Shown: positions 44,115-53,176 of the stretch, piece by piece
How the letters are laid out: every line of letters begins with the position of its first letter
Numbering within the stretch: position 1 is the stretch's first letter
NCBI RefSeq assembly: GCF_000981225.1
Contig: NZ_LAJC01000001.1
Coordinates: 1 to 64,000 of the forward strand
Reading direction: 5' to 3'
Length of the DNA: 64,000 nucleotides
DNA from: Allosalinactinospora lopnorensis
GTDB taxonomy: Bacteria > Actinomycetota > Actinomycetes > Streptosporangiales > Streptosporangiaceae
Notes under the pieces: generated by a model
Seen by the model: the letters and a program-made list of their open reading frames with translations, nothing else
What the model was told of the DNA's origin: nothing
The model's database searches: none
Translations under genes and position numbers: made by a program

Positions 44115-45161
44115 TCAGCCGTCCCCTGTGGGAAGCGCCGCGTCCCGGAAGGTGGCCGCCTCCACCGGCTGCTCCCCCGGGGCGCCGGCCGCGTCGGCGA
44201 GGATCTCGTAGGAGCGCACGCGCGCGGCGTGGTCGTGGATGCCCGAGGCCACCATCAACTCGTCCGCCCCGGTGACCGAGACGATGCGCTCGATCTGCGC
44301 ACGCACCGTCTCGGGGCCGCCGACGACCGAGTACTCCAGCATGCGCGAAGCGCGCGCCTTCTCCTGCGGGGTCCAGTAGCCGTCGATGTCCTCGATCGGC
44401 GGCTGGAGAGGCCCCGGGGTTCCGCGCTGCAGGCGGGTGAAGGACTGCTGCATCGTGGTGAAGAGGAAACACGCCTCGGCGTCGGACTCGGCGGCGACGA
44501 CGTTCACCCCGATCATGGCGTGGGGCCGCTCCAGGACCGCGGAGGGCTGGAAGCCCTCGCGGTAAGCGGCCAGCGCCGGCAGGAGGGCGTCGGGGGCGAA
44601 GTGGGACGCGAAGGCGTAGGGCAGGCCGAGCGTCGCGGCCAGGTCGGCACCGAAGAGGCTCGACCCCAGGATCCAGAGCGGAACCTCGGTACCGGCGCCG
44701 GGGACCGCCCGGACCCGCTGGTCCGGGGCGGCCGGGGCGAGGAACGCCTGGAGTTCCCGGACCTCTTGGGGGAAGCCGTCCGCGGCGGCGCTATCGCGGC
44801 GCAGCGCGCGGGTGGTACGCGGATCGGTGCCGGGGGCCCGCCCCAGCCCCAGGTCGATGCGGCCGGGGTAGAGGGACTCCAGCGTTCCGAACTGCTCGGC
44901 CACCACCAGGGGCGCGTGGTTGGGGAGCATGATGCCGCCCGCGCCGACGCGGATGGTGGCGGTCCCCGCCGCCAGGTACCCGATGGCCACGGCGGTCGCG
45001 GAGCTGGCGACCCCTGTCATGTTGTGGTGTTCGGCGACCCAGTAGCGGCGGTAACCGAGCCTCTCGGTGTGCCGCGCCAGGTCGAGGCTGTTGCGCAGTG
45101 CGTCGCCGGGGGCGGAGCCCGCGGGGATCGGGATGAGGTCCAGCACGGAAAGGGGGAGCAT
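44115..45161 (-). CDS. Luciferase-like (LLM class) flavin-dependent oxidoreductase
   Basis: 348 residues. [111 protein letters not shown] is the typical TIM-barrel start of the MsnO8/alkanal-monooxygenase-like group, and [29 protein letters not shown] the phosphate-binding part. It uses reduced flavin to oxidise an unknown substrate. It is divergent from a frameshifted ArsR gene, and a 23-base perfect palindrome lies 40 bases before its start, so it is very likely the ArsR target. Confidence 0.92.
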   Translation of the reverse strand: MLPLSVLDLIPIPAGSAPGDALRNSLDLARHTERLGYRRYWVAEHHNMTGVASSATAVAIGYLAAGTATIRVGAGGIMLPNHAPLVVAEQFGTLESLYPGRIDLGLGRAPGTDPRTTRALRRDSAAADGFPQEVRELQAFLAPAAPDQRVRAVPGAGTEVPLWILGSSLFGADLAATLGLPYAFASHFAPDALLPALAAYREGFQPSAVLERPHAMIGVNVVAAESDAEACFLFTTMQQSFTRLQRGTPGPLQPPIEDIDGYWTPQEKARASRMLEYSVVGGPETVRAQIERIVSVTGADELMVASGIHDHAARVRSYEILADAAGAPGEQPVEAATFRDAALPTGDG

Positions 45162-45200
45162 GCGCGTGTCTTTCGGCTCTCTCCAGCGGAAATATTCTTG

Positions 45201-45223
45201 TTCGATGTTCGACGAACATCGAA
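45201..45223. promoter_or_regulatory. Perfect 23-base palindrome, operator of the ArsR/LLM divergon
   Basis: TTCGATGTTCG (45201-45211) and CGAACATCGAA (45213-45223) are perfect arms around a single A. The site is AT-richer than the surroundings, sits 40 bases before the LLM oxidoreductase start and 88 before the ArsR start, and has the long dyad form typical of ArsR/SmtB operators. Confidence 0.8.
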
Positions 45224-45310
45224 TGTACTAGAGTAGCCGCATGCGCGCCGTGACGCCCCGTCTCCCTCAGACCGGCCGCGGCCCCGAGGCGGCCACGGAA
45301 GCGGGCGGAC

Positions 45311-45621
45311 ATGCTCTCTAGAGACACCGTCCACCACCCCAGCCTCGACGATGTCGACCTCGTCACCGTGCTCTCCGCCATGGGCGACCCCGCCCGCATG
45401 GCGATCATCACAACGTTGTCGGAGGTGGGCGGCGAGCAGCCGTGGAGCCGGTTCGCCCTGCCCATCGCGCCGTCCACCCTGAGCCACCACGTCAAGGTGC
45501 TGCGCAACGCCGGCATCGTACACAGCCGCCAGGAGGCACCCGCTGCTTTTTGTCCCTGCGCGGCGACGAACTCGACGAGCGCTTCCCCGGCCTCCTCGAC
45601 GCCGTCCTGCGGGCCGCCTGA
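45311..45621 (+). pseudogene. ArsR family regulator, frameshifted
   Basis: From ATG 45311 the frame reads DDVDLVTVLSAMGDPARMAIITTLSEVGGEQPWSRFALPIAPSTLSHHVKVLRNAGIVHSRQE, a complete ArsR winged helix. At about 45532-45540 (AGGAGGCACC) it becomes nonsense, while the -1 frame continues GTRCFLSLRGDELDERFPGLLDAVLRAA to a TGA at 45619-45621, which is the expected ArsR C-terminus. Restoring one G (GAG-GGC-ACC-CGC) repairs the gene to about 103 residues. The sequence lacks the metal-binding Cys of arsenic sensors (no ELCVCDL), so it senses something else. It is divergent from the LLM oxidoreductase and probably binds the 23-base palindrome. Confidence 0.82.
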
Positions 45622-45702
45622 GCCCCGGATGAGCGGAGGCTCACCCCGCCGCGGGCCTCCGCCGGGGCCGCTCTGTGAACGGCCTGACCGAGACCAGCGC
45701 TG

Positions 45703-46075
45703 TCATCCCTGGTCCTCGTCCTCGCGGCGCCGCCGGGCCGCGCGCCGCTGCTCCTCGACGCGTTCGCGGAACCGGCGCCGGAACTCCGCCTCGTCGGCGG
45801 CGGTCGCGCGGGACGGAGGGGGCGGGACGCCCCCGGTGAGCGGGGCGCCCGGGACCGCCGCCGTTTCGCCGCGCGCCGCTGCGGACGGACTGTCTCGGAC
45901 GCCCTCCCAGCACCCACAGCAGGGACCCGATCCCGGGGATCAGCAGGACGACGCAGACCCACACCGCCTTGGGCAGGATCCGGCACTCGGCCTCGTCCGC
46001 CCTGATCGCGTCGACGACGTAGTACAGCCACAGCACGAAGCCGATCAGACCCATGCCGCCGTAGAGGAAGTGCAT
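45703..46075 (-). pseudogene. PLDc_N domain membrane protein, frameshifted
   Basis: GGAAAGG precedes the ATG at 46075. MHFLYGGMGLIGFVLWLYYVVDAIRADEAECRILPKAVWVCVVLLIPGIGSLLWVLGGRPR is a two-helix PLDc_N (phospholipase-D-nuclease N-terminal type) membrane anchor as found in many small actinobacterial proteins. After about 45905 that frame turns Arg/Gly/Pro-rich, but another frame reads DEAEFRRRFRERVEEQRRAARRRREDEDQG and stops at 45703-45705, the usual charged cytoplasmic tail. Joining them needs one extra or two missing bases between 45830 and 45905. The function is unknown. If the indel is a sequencing artefact, the intact protein has about 124 residues. Confidence 0.6.
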
Positions 46076-46144
46076 GCGGCGCCTTTCCGTTGCCGGGCCC
46101 GCTGGCCGGGCGGCCGGGGACGCCCGGAGACTACCGCAACCGGC

Positions 46145-47100
46145 TCACCCGGGCGGGGGCGCGGTGTAGCGCGCGGTCAGTTCGGCGCCGATCCGGGCGA
46201 GTTCGACCCGGACCGGTTCGGGCTCGACGACGTCGACGGTGGCGCCCCAGCCTGCGAGGTGCTGGGCGACCGCCAGGGGCGTCGGTGCCGCCACCCGGGC
46301 GCGGACCCGCCCGTCGCCGAGTTCGGCCTCGACCGTGCAGTGGCGGCCGAACTGGGCGCGCAGGACCGGCAGCAGTCCAGCGTCGATGAGCACACTCGCG
46401 GAGGTGAGCGAGCGTTGTCGCTCCACCTCCTCGACGACCCGATCCCACGCCCGCGGCAGCTCGAAACCAGCGGGCCGCTCCGCGGGAAGATCCGTCACGA
46501 CGCGTCGGCGATCCGGTCGACCCGGAAGGTCCGCTGCCCGTCCTCGGTTCCGGCCACCAGGTACCAGAGCTCGTCCTTGTCGACCAGGCCCCACGGGTCG
46601 ACGAGCCGCTCCGTCCGTTCCCGGGCCCGGTTCGCGTACACCAGTCGGACCCTGCGGCGGCGGACAACGGCGGTCTGCAGAAGCTCGACCAGGTCGGGGC
46701 GTTTCCGGCCACTCTCGCCCCACCGCGCCGGGTCGACCACGACGGCGCCGGCGGCCGCCTCGGCGTCGGTCCGGAACGTCTCGGGCAGGGCGCGCACGAG
46801 CTTGCGCAGCGCCGAGGTGACCTCCGGGTCGGCGGATGCCGCCGGGCCGGCGAGCAGGAACAGCGCCCGCGCCTCGGACGCGGTGAGCCCACTGAGGTCG
46901 GTCCGGGCGCCGCCCAGCAGCGACCACCCGCCGCCCCGCCCCGGCTGCGAATACACCGGGACGCCCGCGGTGGACAGCGCTTCGAGGTCGCGGCGGGCGG
47001 TGGCCACGGACACCTCGAGCTCGCCGGCCAGTTCGGACGCGGTCACCCGGCCGCGGGCCTGCATCAGCAGTAGGGCGGCGACGAGGCGGTCGGCACGCAT
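46145..47100 (-). pseudogene. WYL domain transcriptional regulator, frameshifted
   Basis: From ATG 47100 the frame gives an HTH_11 winged helix (MRADRLVAALLLMQARGRVTASELAGELEVSVATARRDLEALSTAGVPVYSQPGRGGGWSL), then the WYL domain (RRRRVRLVYANRARERTERLVDPWGLVDKDELWYLVAGTEDGQRTFRVDRIADAS) and stops at 46495. The next frame continues VTDLPAERPAGFELPRAWDRVVEEVERQ and the WYL C-terminal extension to 46145. At GCGTCGTGACG (46495-46505) one extra G, giving GCG-TCG-GTG-ACG, would restore a single gene of about 318 residues. WYL proteins bind nucleic-acid-like ligands and regulate many processes. Divergent from the VOC gene, a pairing common for this regulator type. Confidence 0.82.
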
Positions 47101-47208
47101 GAGTACAAGTCTGGCGGACAAAGTGCTCACTCGGTGCGCACTTTCCGGGCGGAGGATGGTCATACCACTCACCGCGGCGCCGACCGCCGCGAAGGGAAGG
47201 ATCCGCAG

Positions 47209-47625
47209 ATGTTGCGAGGACTCACGACCGTCACCTACTTCGCCGATGACCTGGCGGCGGCGAAGCGGTGGTACACCGAACTGCTGGGGATCGAGCCGTA
47301 CTTCGAGCACCCGATCGAGGGGCCTCCCGCGTATGTGGAGTTCCGCCTCGGCGACTACCAGCACGAGCTGGGGCTGATCGACAGCAGGTACGCCCCGCAC
47401 GGCTCGGCGGCCGGCCCGGCCGGCGCGGTGGTGTACTGGCACGTCGACGACGTGGCGGCGAGCTACGAGAGGCTGCTGTCCATGGGGGCGCAAGAGCACG
47501 AGTCGCCCGTCGACCGCGAGGCGGGCTTCGTCACCGCCTCCGTGGTCGACCCGTTCGGGAACATCCTCGGCGTCATGTACAACCCGCACTACCTGGACGT
47601 CCTCGCCACGGCCGGTAGGGCGTGA
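47209..47625 (+). CDS. VOC family protein (glyoxalase/bleomycin-resistance fold)
   Basis: 138 residues from ATG 47209, with GGGAAGGA upstream. LTTVTYFADDLAAAKRWYTELLGIEPYFE starts the first VOC module and VVYWHVDDVAASYERLLSMGAQEHESPVD the second; VVDPFGNILGVMYNPHY carries the terminal metal-site Gly/Asn region. Members with this pattern are small dimeric metalloproteins without assigned chemistry. Its divergent neighbour is a WYL regulator, which may control it. Confidence 0.9.
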   Translation: MLRGLTTVTYFADDLAAAKRWYTELLGIEPYFEHPIEGPPAYVEFRLGDYQHELGLIDSRYAPHGSAAGPAGAVVYWHVDDVAASYERLLSMGAQEHESPVDREAGFVTASVVDPFGNILGVMYNPHYLDVLATAGRA

Positions 47626-48180
47626 CCTGGGGTCCGGCCGGGGCGCCGGTGCCGCCCACCTCGCGCGCCCACGGCCTCGGCCGCTTCGGTGCGGCTGACC
47701 TCCTCGCCGCGGTCCACGACGTAGTGGTACAGGCGCCACCGCAGCGGGTGGAGCGTCCGGCTGCGCCGGCCGCCGGTGCCCCTGGACGCGCACGACCACC
47801 GCTACCTCACCACCAGGCTGGACCCGGTGACCAAGCCGATCGCCGAAACCCTGGAAGGGTACGCGTGGTAGCCCTCTCCCGGCGGGGCACACAAGATCCC
47901 CACCGCATCTTCATAGGTTCCTCACATTCGCCGTCCAGAGTGCGGGCGTTGGTTAAGGGCTCCCGGGGGAAGGGCGGCATGGGGACCAGAAGGCGCGCGA
48001 CGTCCGGCGGATTGCGGAGCTGGGCGGAGTACCGCCGCGGCAAGGCGGAAGAACGCCGCGGCGGACAGTGGAAGCCACGCGGGAACACGCGCCCCGAAGG
48101 CGGAACGGGGCGGGGCGGCCGATCGGCCGCGGCGTCGCCGCGATCGGGATCGCCCAGGCGAGCGCCCCCGATGGCGACGC
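47626..48180. other. Gene debris and unclear N-terminus of the following PBP
   Basis: The first 250 bases contain fragments of coding-looking sequence on both strands (separate entry). From 47979, with GGGGGAAGGG just upstream, an ATG-led basic frame begins (MGTRRRATSGGLRSWAEYRRGKAEERRGG) that looks like the cytoplasmic start of a PBP but is out of phase with the PBP frame, which itself reads plausibly from about 48110 (ADRPRRRRDRDRPGERPRWRRV). Confidence 0.45.
47640..47790 (-). pseudogene. Fragment of a winged-helix regulator
   Basis: On the minus strand one frame reads LHPLRWRLYHYVVDRGEEVSRTEAAEAVGA, the typical first helix pair of ArsR-like regulators (DPLRRRLYxYV ... VSRxEAAxAVG). It has no start codon in frame and dissolves into Arg/Pro sequence downstream. 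Just beyond it on the plus strand, DHRYLTTRLDPVTKPIAETLEGYAW before a TAG near 47870 also looks protein-like but follows an in-frame stop. Both are too short to be genes and may be remnants or victims of several indels. Confidence 0.4.
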
Positions 48181-50100
48181 GTGCTCTCGCGCACGTGGAA
48201 GGCCGCGGCGATCACGTTCCTGATCTGCGCCGGTACCGCGGGGGCCACCTTCGCCATCGCCTACCTGCAGACGCCCGACCCCGGGAGCCTGCGACCGCAG
48301 GCCAGCGCGGAACTGAAGGGCACCAGCATCACCTATGCCGACGGCAGCGAGGCGGTCGCCACGGGCGAGCTGCGCCGGATCCCGGTCAAACGGAACCGGA
48401 TACCGCCGACGGTGGTCAACGGGGTGCTCGCCGCGGAGCACCGCAACTTCTACACCGAGCCCGGGGTGTCCCCGGTCGGCCTGGCCCGCGCGGCGCTCTC
48501 CGGCGGCGCCTCCGGGGGCGGGTCGACCATCACCCAGCAGATGGCGCGCAACTACTATGACGTGCTCTCCCAGGAGCGCACCTACACGCGCAAGTTCAAG
48601 GAGATCCTGATCGCCATCAAGGTGGAGCGGAGCATGCCCCGCGACGACATCCTCACCACCTATCTCAACACGATCTACCTGGGCCGGCAGGCCTACGGGG
48701 TGCAGGCCTCCGCCCAGGCGTACTTCGGCAAGGACGTCGACGAGCTGGACCAGGCGGAGGGCGCGTTCATCGGCGCCGTCATCCAGCAGCCGGGCAACTT
48801 CGAGAACTTCGCGGCGGATCCGGAACTGGAGGAGGTCCTCCGGGAACGGTGGGACTACGTCGTGGAGGGCATGGTCGAGATGAACGAGGAGGACCCCGAT
48901 CTGGGTGTCCCCCGCGAGGAGGCCGACCGGCTGGAATTCCCCGACGTGGTCGACTACGACGCCGAAGGGCAGCTCGACGGTTACCTCGGCTACATCAAGA
49001 CCGCGGTGCAGAGAGAGCTGCGGGAACGGTACGGACTCTCCGACGCCGAGATCGCGGGCGGCGGTTACCAGGTGCGGACCTCACTGCGCGAGGATCTCAT
49101 GGACGCCGCCGAGGAGGCCGCGGACGAGGGCCTCGACGACATGCCGGAGCAGACCCGCGCCGGCCTCACTGCGGTCGACCCGCGGACCGGCGAGATCGTC
49201 GCGTTCAACGGGGGCGCCAACTCGCTCGAGGAGACGGACCCGTCCCTGACCGAGCGGACGCAGGCCGGAACGTCGTTCAAGCCCTACGTCCTGGCGACGG
49301 CCCTGGAACAGGGGCGAGACATCAACCGTCTGCTCAGCAGGGATGATGGCAGGGCCGCCAACGCGGAAGTCCCCAGAGGGCTGCTCCGGGGCGACAGCGA
49401 GACCGACGACGCCCTGTTCGTGAGTATGACCGAGGACGCGGGGCCGGAGGCGGTCGCCAACACCGCCAATTTCGCCGGTATCGCCCCGGAGCAGTTCGAG
49501 ACCGCCGCCCTGGAGCCGAGCATCGCCCTGGGCACCTACCAGGTCAGCGCCCTGGACCAGGCGAGCGGGTTCGCCACGTTCGCCAACGGCGGCGAGCACC
49601 GGCCCGCGCACATGGTCACCGAGCTGACCAGCGACGACGGCGACGTGCGCGAGCCCGCCGACGCCGCCCAGGTCCGCGACGGTGAGAACGTGGTGTCCGC
49701 GTCCACCGCGGCGGACATCACGCTCGCGTTGACCCTGCTCGCCGGGCAGGCGCGGTCCCTGTCGACGGAGCCGGACCCGATCGCCGAGCACGTGGTCGCC
49801 GGAATGCCCGGCAGCTACACCGGCGACCGCGCGGCCTGGTACGTCGGGTACACGCCGCGGTACTCGGTGGCGGTGAACCTCTTCCGCACCGACGGCGGCC
49901 AGTTGTCAGAACGCTTCTTCGCGCCTGACGTGGCGGGCAGCACCTGGACCTCGTTCATGGCCGCGGCCCTGGAGGGCGAGGAGCCGCAGTTCTTCCCCCA
50001 GCTGGACGCGTCCGGCGGGCAGGGCCCGCGTCCCCTGCCGAGGGCGGAGTCCAACACCGCCTCCCGCGCGACTCCGCCGGCCGGCGGGCGCACCGAGTGA
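48181..50100 (+). CDS. Class A PBP-like glycosyltransferase with a degenerate transpeptidase domain
   Basis: 639 residues from the GTG at 48181, but the true N-terminus probably lies upstream (see the preceding region). A transmembrane anchor (AAAITFLICAGTAGATFAIAYL) leads to a GT51 domain with AAEHRNFYTEPGVSPVGLARA, GGSTITQQMARNYY, RKFKEILIAIKVERSM and ILTTYLNTIYLGRQAYGVQASAQAYFGKD, so glycan-chain polymerisation looks possible. The transpeptidase domain is present in full length but its three motifs are gone: SxxK is TSFK in AGTSFKPYVLATAL, SxN is SMT in ALFVSMTEDAG with a short deletion, and KTG is MPG in VVAGMPGSYTGDRAAWYVGYTP. It should neither cross-link peptidoglycan nor bind beta-lactam covalently. 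It may act as a scaffold or regulated glycosyltransferase. Confidence 0.85.
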   Translation: MLSRTWKAAAITFLICAGTAGATFAIAYLQTPDPGSLRPQASAELKGTSITYADGSEAVATGELRRIPVKRNRIPPTVVNGVLAAEHRNFYTEPGVSPVGLARAALSGGASGGGSTITQQMARNYYDVLSQERTYTRKFKEILIAIKVERSMPRDDILTTYLNTIYLGRQAYGVQASAQAYFGKDVDELDQAEGAFIGAVIQQPGNFENFAADPELEEVLRERWDYVVEGMVEMNEEDPDLGVPREEADRLEFPDVVDYDAEGQLDGYLGYIKTAVQRELRERYGLSDAEIAGGGYQVRTSLREDLMDAAEEAADEGLDDMPEQTRAGLTAVDPRTGEIVAFNGGANSLEETDPSLTERTQAGTSFKPYVLATALEQGRDINRLLSRDDGRAANAEVPRGLLRGDSETDDALFVSMTEDAGPEAVANTANFAGIAPEQFETAALEPSIALGTYQVSALDQASGFATFANGGEHRPAHMVTELTSDDGDVREPADAAQVRDGENVVSASTAADITLALTLLAGQARSLSTEPDPIAEHVVAGMPGSYTGDRAAWYVGYTPRYSVAVNLFRTDGGQLSERFFAPDVAGSTWTSFMAAALEGEEPQFFPQLDASGGQGPRPLPRAESNTASRATPPAGGRTE

Positions 50101-50113
50101 CCGGTGCGCGGGG

Positions 50114-50129
50114 CACCGGGCGCCCGGTG
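50114..50129. terminator. Short palindrome after the PBP gene
   Basis: CACCGG GCGC CCGGTG is a perfect palindrome that can fold into a six-base stem with a GCGC loop, in the 64-base gap between converging genes. Confidence 0.4.
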
Positions 50130-50164
50130 GAAGCGCGGCGCGGGTCCGGGCCGGGTCGCCGCGG

Positions 50165-52096
50165 TCAGCCGGGCGGATTCCGGTCGTGAGCGGGTTCCAG
50201 CGGCAGCCGCAGGGTGAACGTGGAGCCCTCGCCCGGCGTGCTGGCCGCCTCGGCGCCGCCGCCGTGCAGTTCGGCGATGTTGCGGACGATGGCCAGGCCG
50301 AGTCCGCTCCCGCCGGTCTGCCGGTTGCGCGACTTCTCCGCCCGCCAGAACCGGTTGAAGACGTGCGGCAGGTGCTCCGGCGCGATGCCCGTCCCGGTAT
50401 CGGCCACTTCGATGACGGCGTCGCCGTCCGACCGGTGCGCGCGCACCGTGACCCTGCCGGGTGCGGGGGTGTGCCGCAGCGCGTTGCCCAGCAGGTTGCC
50501 GATGGCCTGGAGCAGCCGGGACCGGTCGGCGACCAGCGGGATGTTCCCGCTGACCTCGGTGACCAGCTCCAGCCCGGCCGATTCGGCGCGCAGCCGATGG
50601 CTGGCGGCGGCCTGCTCGACGAGGTCACCGGCGTCCACGGATTCCGGGGACAACCGGAGCTTGCCGGCGTCGGCCAGCGCCAGCTCCTGCAGGTCGTCGA
50701 TGATGCGCTGGAGCAGCTGCGCCTCCTCGACCAGCATCGTCATCCGCTCCGGTTTCAGGTCGGCGACGCCGTCCTGGGCGGCCTCCAGCCAGCCGCGCAG
50801 GTTGCTCAACGGCGTGCGCAGCTCGTGGGAGACGTCGCTGACCATGGCCTTGCGCTGCTCTTCCAGTTGCTCCAGGTGCTCCGACATCTCGTTGAACGCC
50901 GAGGCCAGCCGGCCGATCTCCCCGGAGTCGCGGACACGGACGCGGGTGGAGCCCTCCCCGGCGCGCATCCGCTGCACCGCGTCGGTGAGCGCGCGCACCG
51001 GGCGGACCAGCCGGGTCGACACGGTCACGCTCACCCCCACGGTCAGCATCAGTACCAGCAGCACCACGCCGAAAACCCGCAGCGCGCCCTCGCGCGACAG
51101 CGCCAGGCCGGTTTCCTCGTCCTCCGCCGGGTGGTCGATGAACAGCAGCGCGGCCGGGGCGACATGGGGATCCAGCTGTTCGCGCCGGCTGGAGTCGACG
51201 CAGGCGGCCGCCCGCGGATCGACCTTGGAGGCGGTCGAGCCCCGGCCGGTCGGCGGCTCCCCTGCGTAGGACGGCGCGGGCTGCCCTCGGGGCCCCTCGG
51301 GCACCGGGGGTTCCGGCTCCTCCGCCTGGGCCCTCGGGGTGTCGCGCGCCACGGTGACGCCCGTGCCCGCGGTGCCGTCGATCCGGTAGTCGACATCCCC
51401 GATGCCGTGCGGCTCGATGCAGGCGTCGATGAGCTCGTTCAGGTCGTCGAGCGCATCCTGCTCGCTGTCGGTGGGCCGGTCCAGCGCGCCGAGCCCGCAG
51501 TACGCCCACGCGTCGGCCTCCACCTCACCCTCCGGCAGCTCGATGGCGGGGCGGCCGGTGGGTCTGACCTTCACCTTCGCGGGCAGTCCGTAGACGCCGT
51601 CGAGGCAGTCCGCGTTGGCCTGCGCCATCTTGCGCAGGCGGGACCGGTCCTCCCCGTCCAGCGCGAAGGGGCCGACCGCGCGGGGGTCGATGCGGTCGGC
51701 GCCCTCGGAGGCCAGGGTCACGTCCACCGCCAGCGGATCGACGACCGACGACGTCCGGGCCGGCAGTGGGGCGTCCCCGGCAGCGGAGTCCGCGAGGGGC
51801 CGCCGGTTCTCCGTGGTCAGCACGATCCGCCGGCCCGTTTCGGCCGCCAGCTCCTCGACCGTTTGCCGCACTCCGCTCCAGTCCGGATGGGCGGCCGCGT
51901 AGCCGACCAGGGTGTCGTGGATCTGGGTGTCCACGGTCAGGGTCTGGCCCTGTTGGGTGCTGAGAGACTCCGACGTTCCCTGTACGGCCAGCCATGCGGT
52001 GGCGGTGATGGAGCACACGGCCACCAGGACGGAACTCGCCAGCATGCGGGCGAGCAGGCTGTGCCGCAGTTTGCCGCTAGGCCGAGAGGGCGTCAT
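50165..52096 (-). CDS. Two-component sensor histidine kinase
   Basis: 643 residues. An N-terminal membrane helix (LLARMLASSVLVAVCSITATAWLAV) and a second (ALRVFGVVLLVLMLTVGVSVTVS) frame an extracellular sensor region of about 310 residues that is rich in Asp, Glu and Pro and has four or more Cys. Then come HAMP (LVRPVRALTDAVQRMRAGEGSTRVRVRDSGEIGRLASAFNEM), the H-box VSDVSHELRTPLSNLRGWLE, N-box GNLLGNALRHTPAPG, G1 VADTGTGIAPEHL, F-box FNRFWRAEKSR and G2 GGSGLGLAIV. The ATG lies inside the end of the response-regulator gene (20-base overlap), so the two are coupled. The signal is unknown; the large sensor domain suggests an extracytoplasmic stimulus. Confidence 0.93.
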   Translation of the reverse strand: MTPSRPSGKLRHSLLARMLASSVLVAVCSITATAWLAVQGTSESLSTQQGQTLTVDTQIHDTLVGYAAAHPDWSGVRQTVEELAAETGRRIVLTTENRRPLADSAAGDAPLPARTSSVVDPLAVDVTLASEGADRIDPRAVGPFALDGEDRSRLRKMAQANADCLDGVYGLPAKVKVRPTGRPAIELPEGEVEADAWAYCGLGALDRPTDSEQDALDDLNELIDACIEPHGIGDVDYRIDGTAGTGVTVARDTPRAQAEEPEPPVPEGPRGQPAPSYAGEPPTGRGSTASKVDPRAAACVDSSRREQLDPHVAPAALLFIDHPAEDEETGLALSREGALRVFGVVLLVLMLTVGVSVTVSTRLVRPVRALTDAVQRMRAGEGSTRVRVRDSGEIGRLASAFNEMSEHLEQLEEQRKAMVSDVSHELRTPLSNLRGWLEAAQDGVADLKPERMTMLVEEAQLLQRIIDDLQELALADAGKLRLSPESVDAGDLVEQAAASHRLRAESAGLELVTEVSGNIPLVADRSRLLQAIGNLLGNALRHTPAPGRVTVRAHRSDGDAVIEVADTGTGIAPEHLPHVFNRFWRAEKSRNRQTGGSGLGLAIVRNIAELHGGGAEAASTPGEGSTFTLRLPLEPAHDRNPPG

Positions 52097-52793
52097 CGGC
52101 GGTTCCGGTCAGCTTGTATCCGACCCCGTAGACGGTGAGCAGCCGCGACGGCGCCCGCGGATCGGGTTCCAGCTTCTTGCGCAGGTTCTTCACGTGTACA
52201 TCGATGGTGCGTTCGGTGATGAACCGGTCGATGCCGTGGATGTGCTCCAGTAGCTGGGCGCGGGTGAAGACCTGTCCGGGCCGGGCCGCGAGCGCGGCGA
52301 GCATCTGGAACTCCGCGGGAGTGCACTCCACGGGCCTGCCATCGAGGAGCAGGGTGTGCCGGGCCGGGTCGACCGTGATCGGGCCCGCGCGCAGTATCCG
52401 GTCGGCGCCGTTCAGGAGGCCCTCCTGCCGGCGCGACCGGCGCAGCAGGGTGCGGACCCGGGCCATCAGCTCGCGCGGGCTGTAGGGCTTGGTGACGTAG
52501 TCGTCCGCGCCGAGGTCCAGCCCCGCCAGCAGGTCCTCCTCAGTGGAGCGCGCGGTGAGCATCAGCACCGCGACATCGGACTCGGCGCGCAGGACCCGGC
52601 AGACGTCGAGCCCGCTCATGCCCGGCATCATCACGTCCAGCATGATCAGGTCCGGGCGGCTGCGGCGGTTCTCCTCGACCACGGCGCGGCCGTCGTGAAC
52701 GGCGAGCACGAGATGTCCCTCGCGTTCCAGGTAGCGCCGGATCAGGTCGGCCTGGTTCACATCGTCCTCGGCGATCAGCACATGGGCGCACAC
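52077..52793 (-). CDS. OmpR/PhoB-type response regulator
   Basis: About 238 residues from a GTG at 52793 preceded by GGAGAG; an ATG nine codons upstream lacks a spaced ribosome site. Receiver domain: VLIAEDDVNQADLIRRYLE (acidic pair), LIMLDVMMPGMSGLDVCRVL (phospho-acceptor Asp), MLTARSTEEDLLAGLDLGADDYVTKPYSPRELMARV (Thr and Lys). The winged-helix output domain follows (LLLDGRPVECTPAEFQMLAALAARPGQVFTRAQLLEHIHGIDRFITERTIDVHVKNLRKKL). It is the first gene of a coupled pair with the histidine kinase. Regulated genes cannot be inferred. Confidence 0.94.
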   Translation of the reverse strand: MCAHVLIAEDDVNQADLIRRYLEREGHLVLAVHDGRAVVEENRRSRPDLIMLDVMMPGMSGLDVCRVLRAESDVAVLMLTARSTEEDLLAGLDLGADDYVTKPYSPRELMARVRTLLRRSRRQEGLLNGADRILRAGPITVDPARHTLLLDGRPVECTPAEFQMLAALAARPGQVFTRAQLLEHIHGIDRFITERTIDVHVKNLRKKLEPDPRAPSRLLTVYGVGYKLTGTADDALSA

Positions 52794-53176
52794 GTCGGCG
52801 TCTCTCCACTCTCTGCTCATACTCCAGTCGCGGCCCGGAGTGGGCGGGAGGATCGATGGTATGCGCCTTGTGCGGGGTGCCGGAGCCGGACGGGACGGAC
52901 GAGGCGAAAGCACCGGCGCCGCCGGAGGGCGCCGGGGCAGGTCGGGCCGACCGCCGCGCGCACTCGGGCACGGGGACCGGCCGCCACTCCGTCGGCCCTA
53001 CATGTGACTTTGTCCGAACGGGGTCCCTCGCCGAGAGCGCGCCCGGCGCCGCGGGGTGTGTACCGGATGCCCCGTCGCCGCTGCCTGTACCGGCCCGCCG
53101 TTCCAGGCAGCCCTCCGGCGACAGGGCCACGCGCGTGCGTTCGCCGGTCCCGGGGTCCCCGGGGCCGCCGGAACCG
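52794..53176. other. Intergenic region upstream of the two-component system
   Basis: About 380 bases, GC-rich, no supported gene; it contains the 5' side of the response regulator (52794-52860) and the 3' flank of the MazG gene. I see no clear dyad or terminator. Confidence 0.4.
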
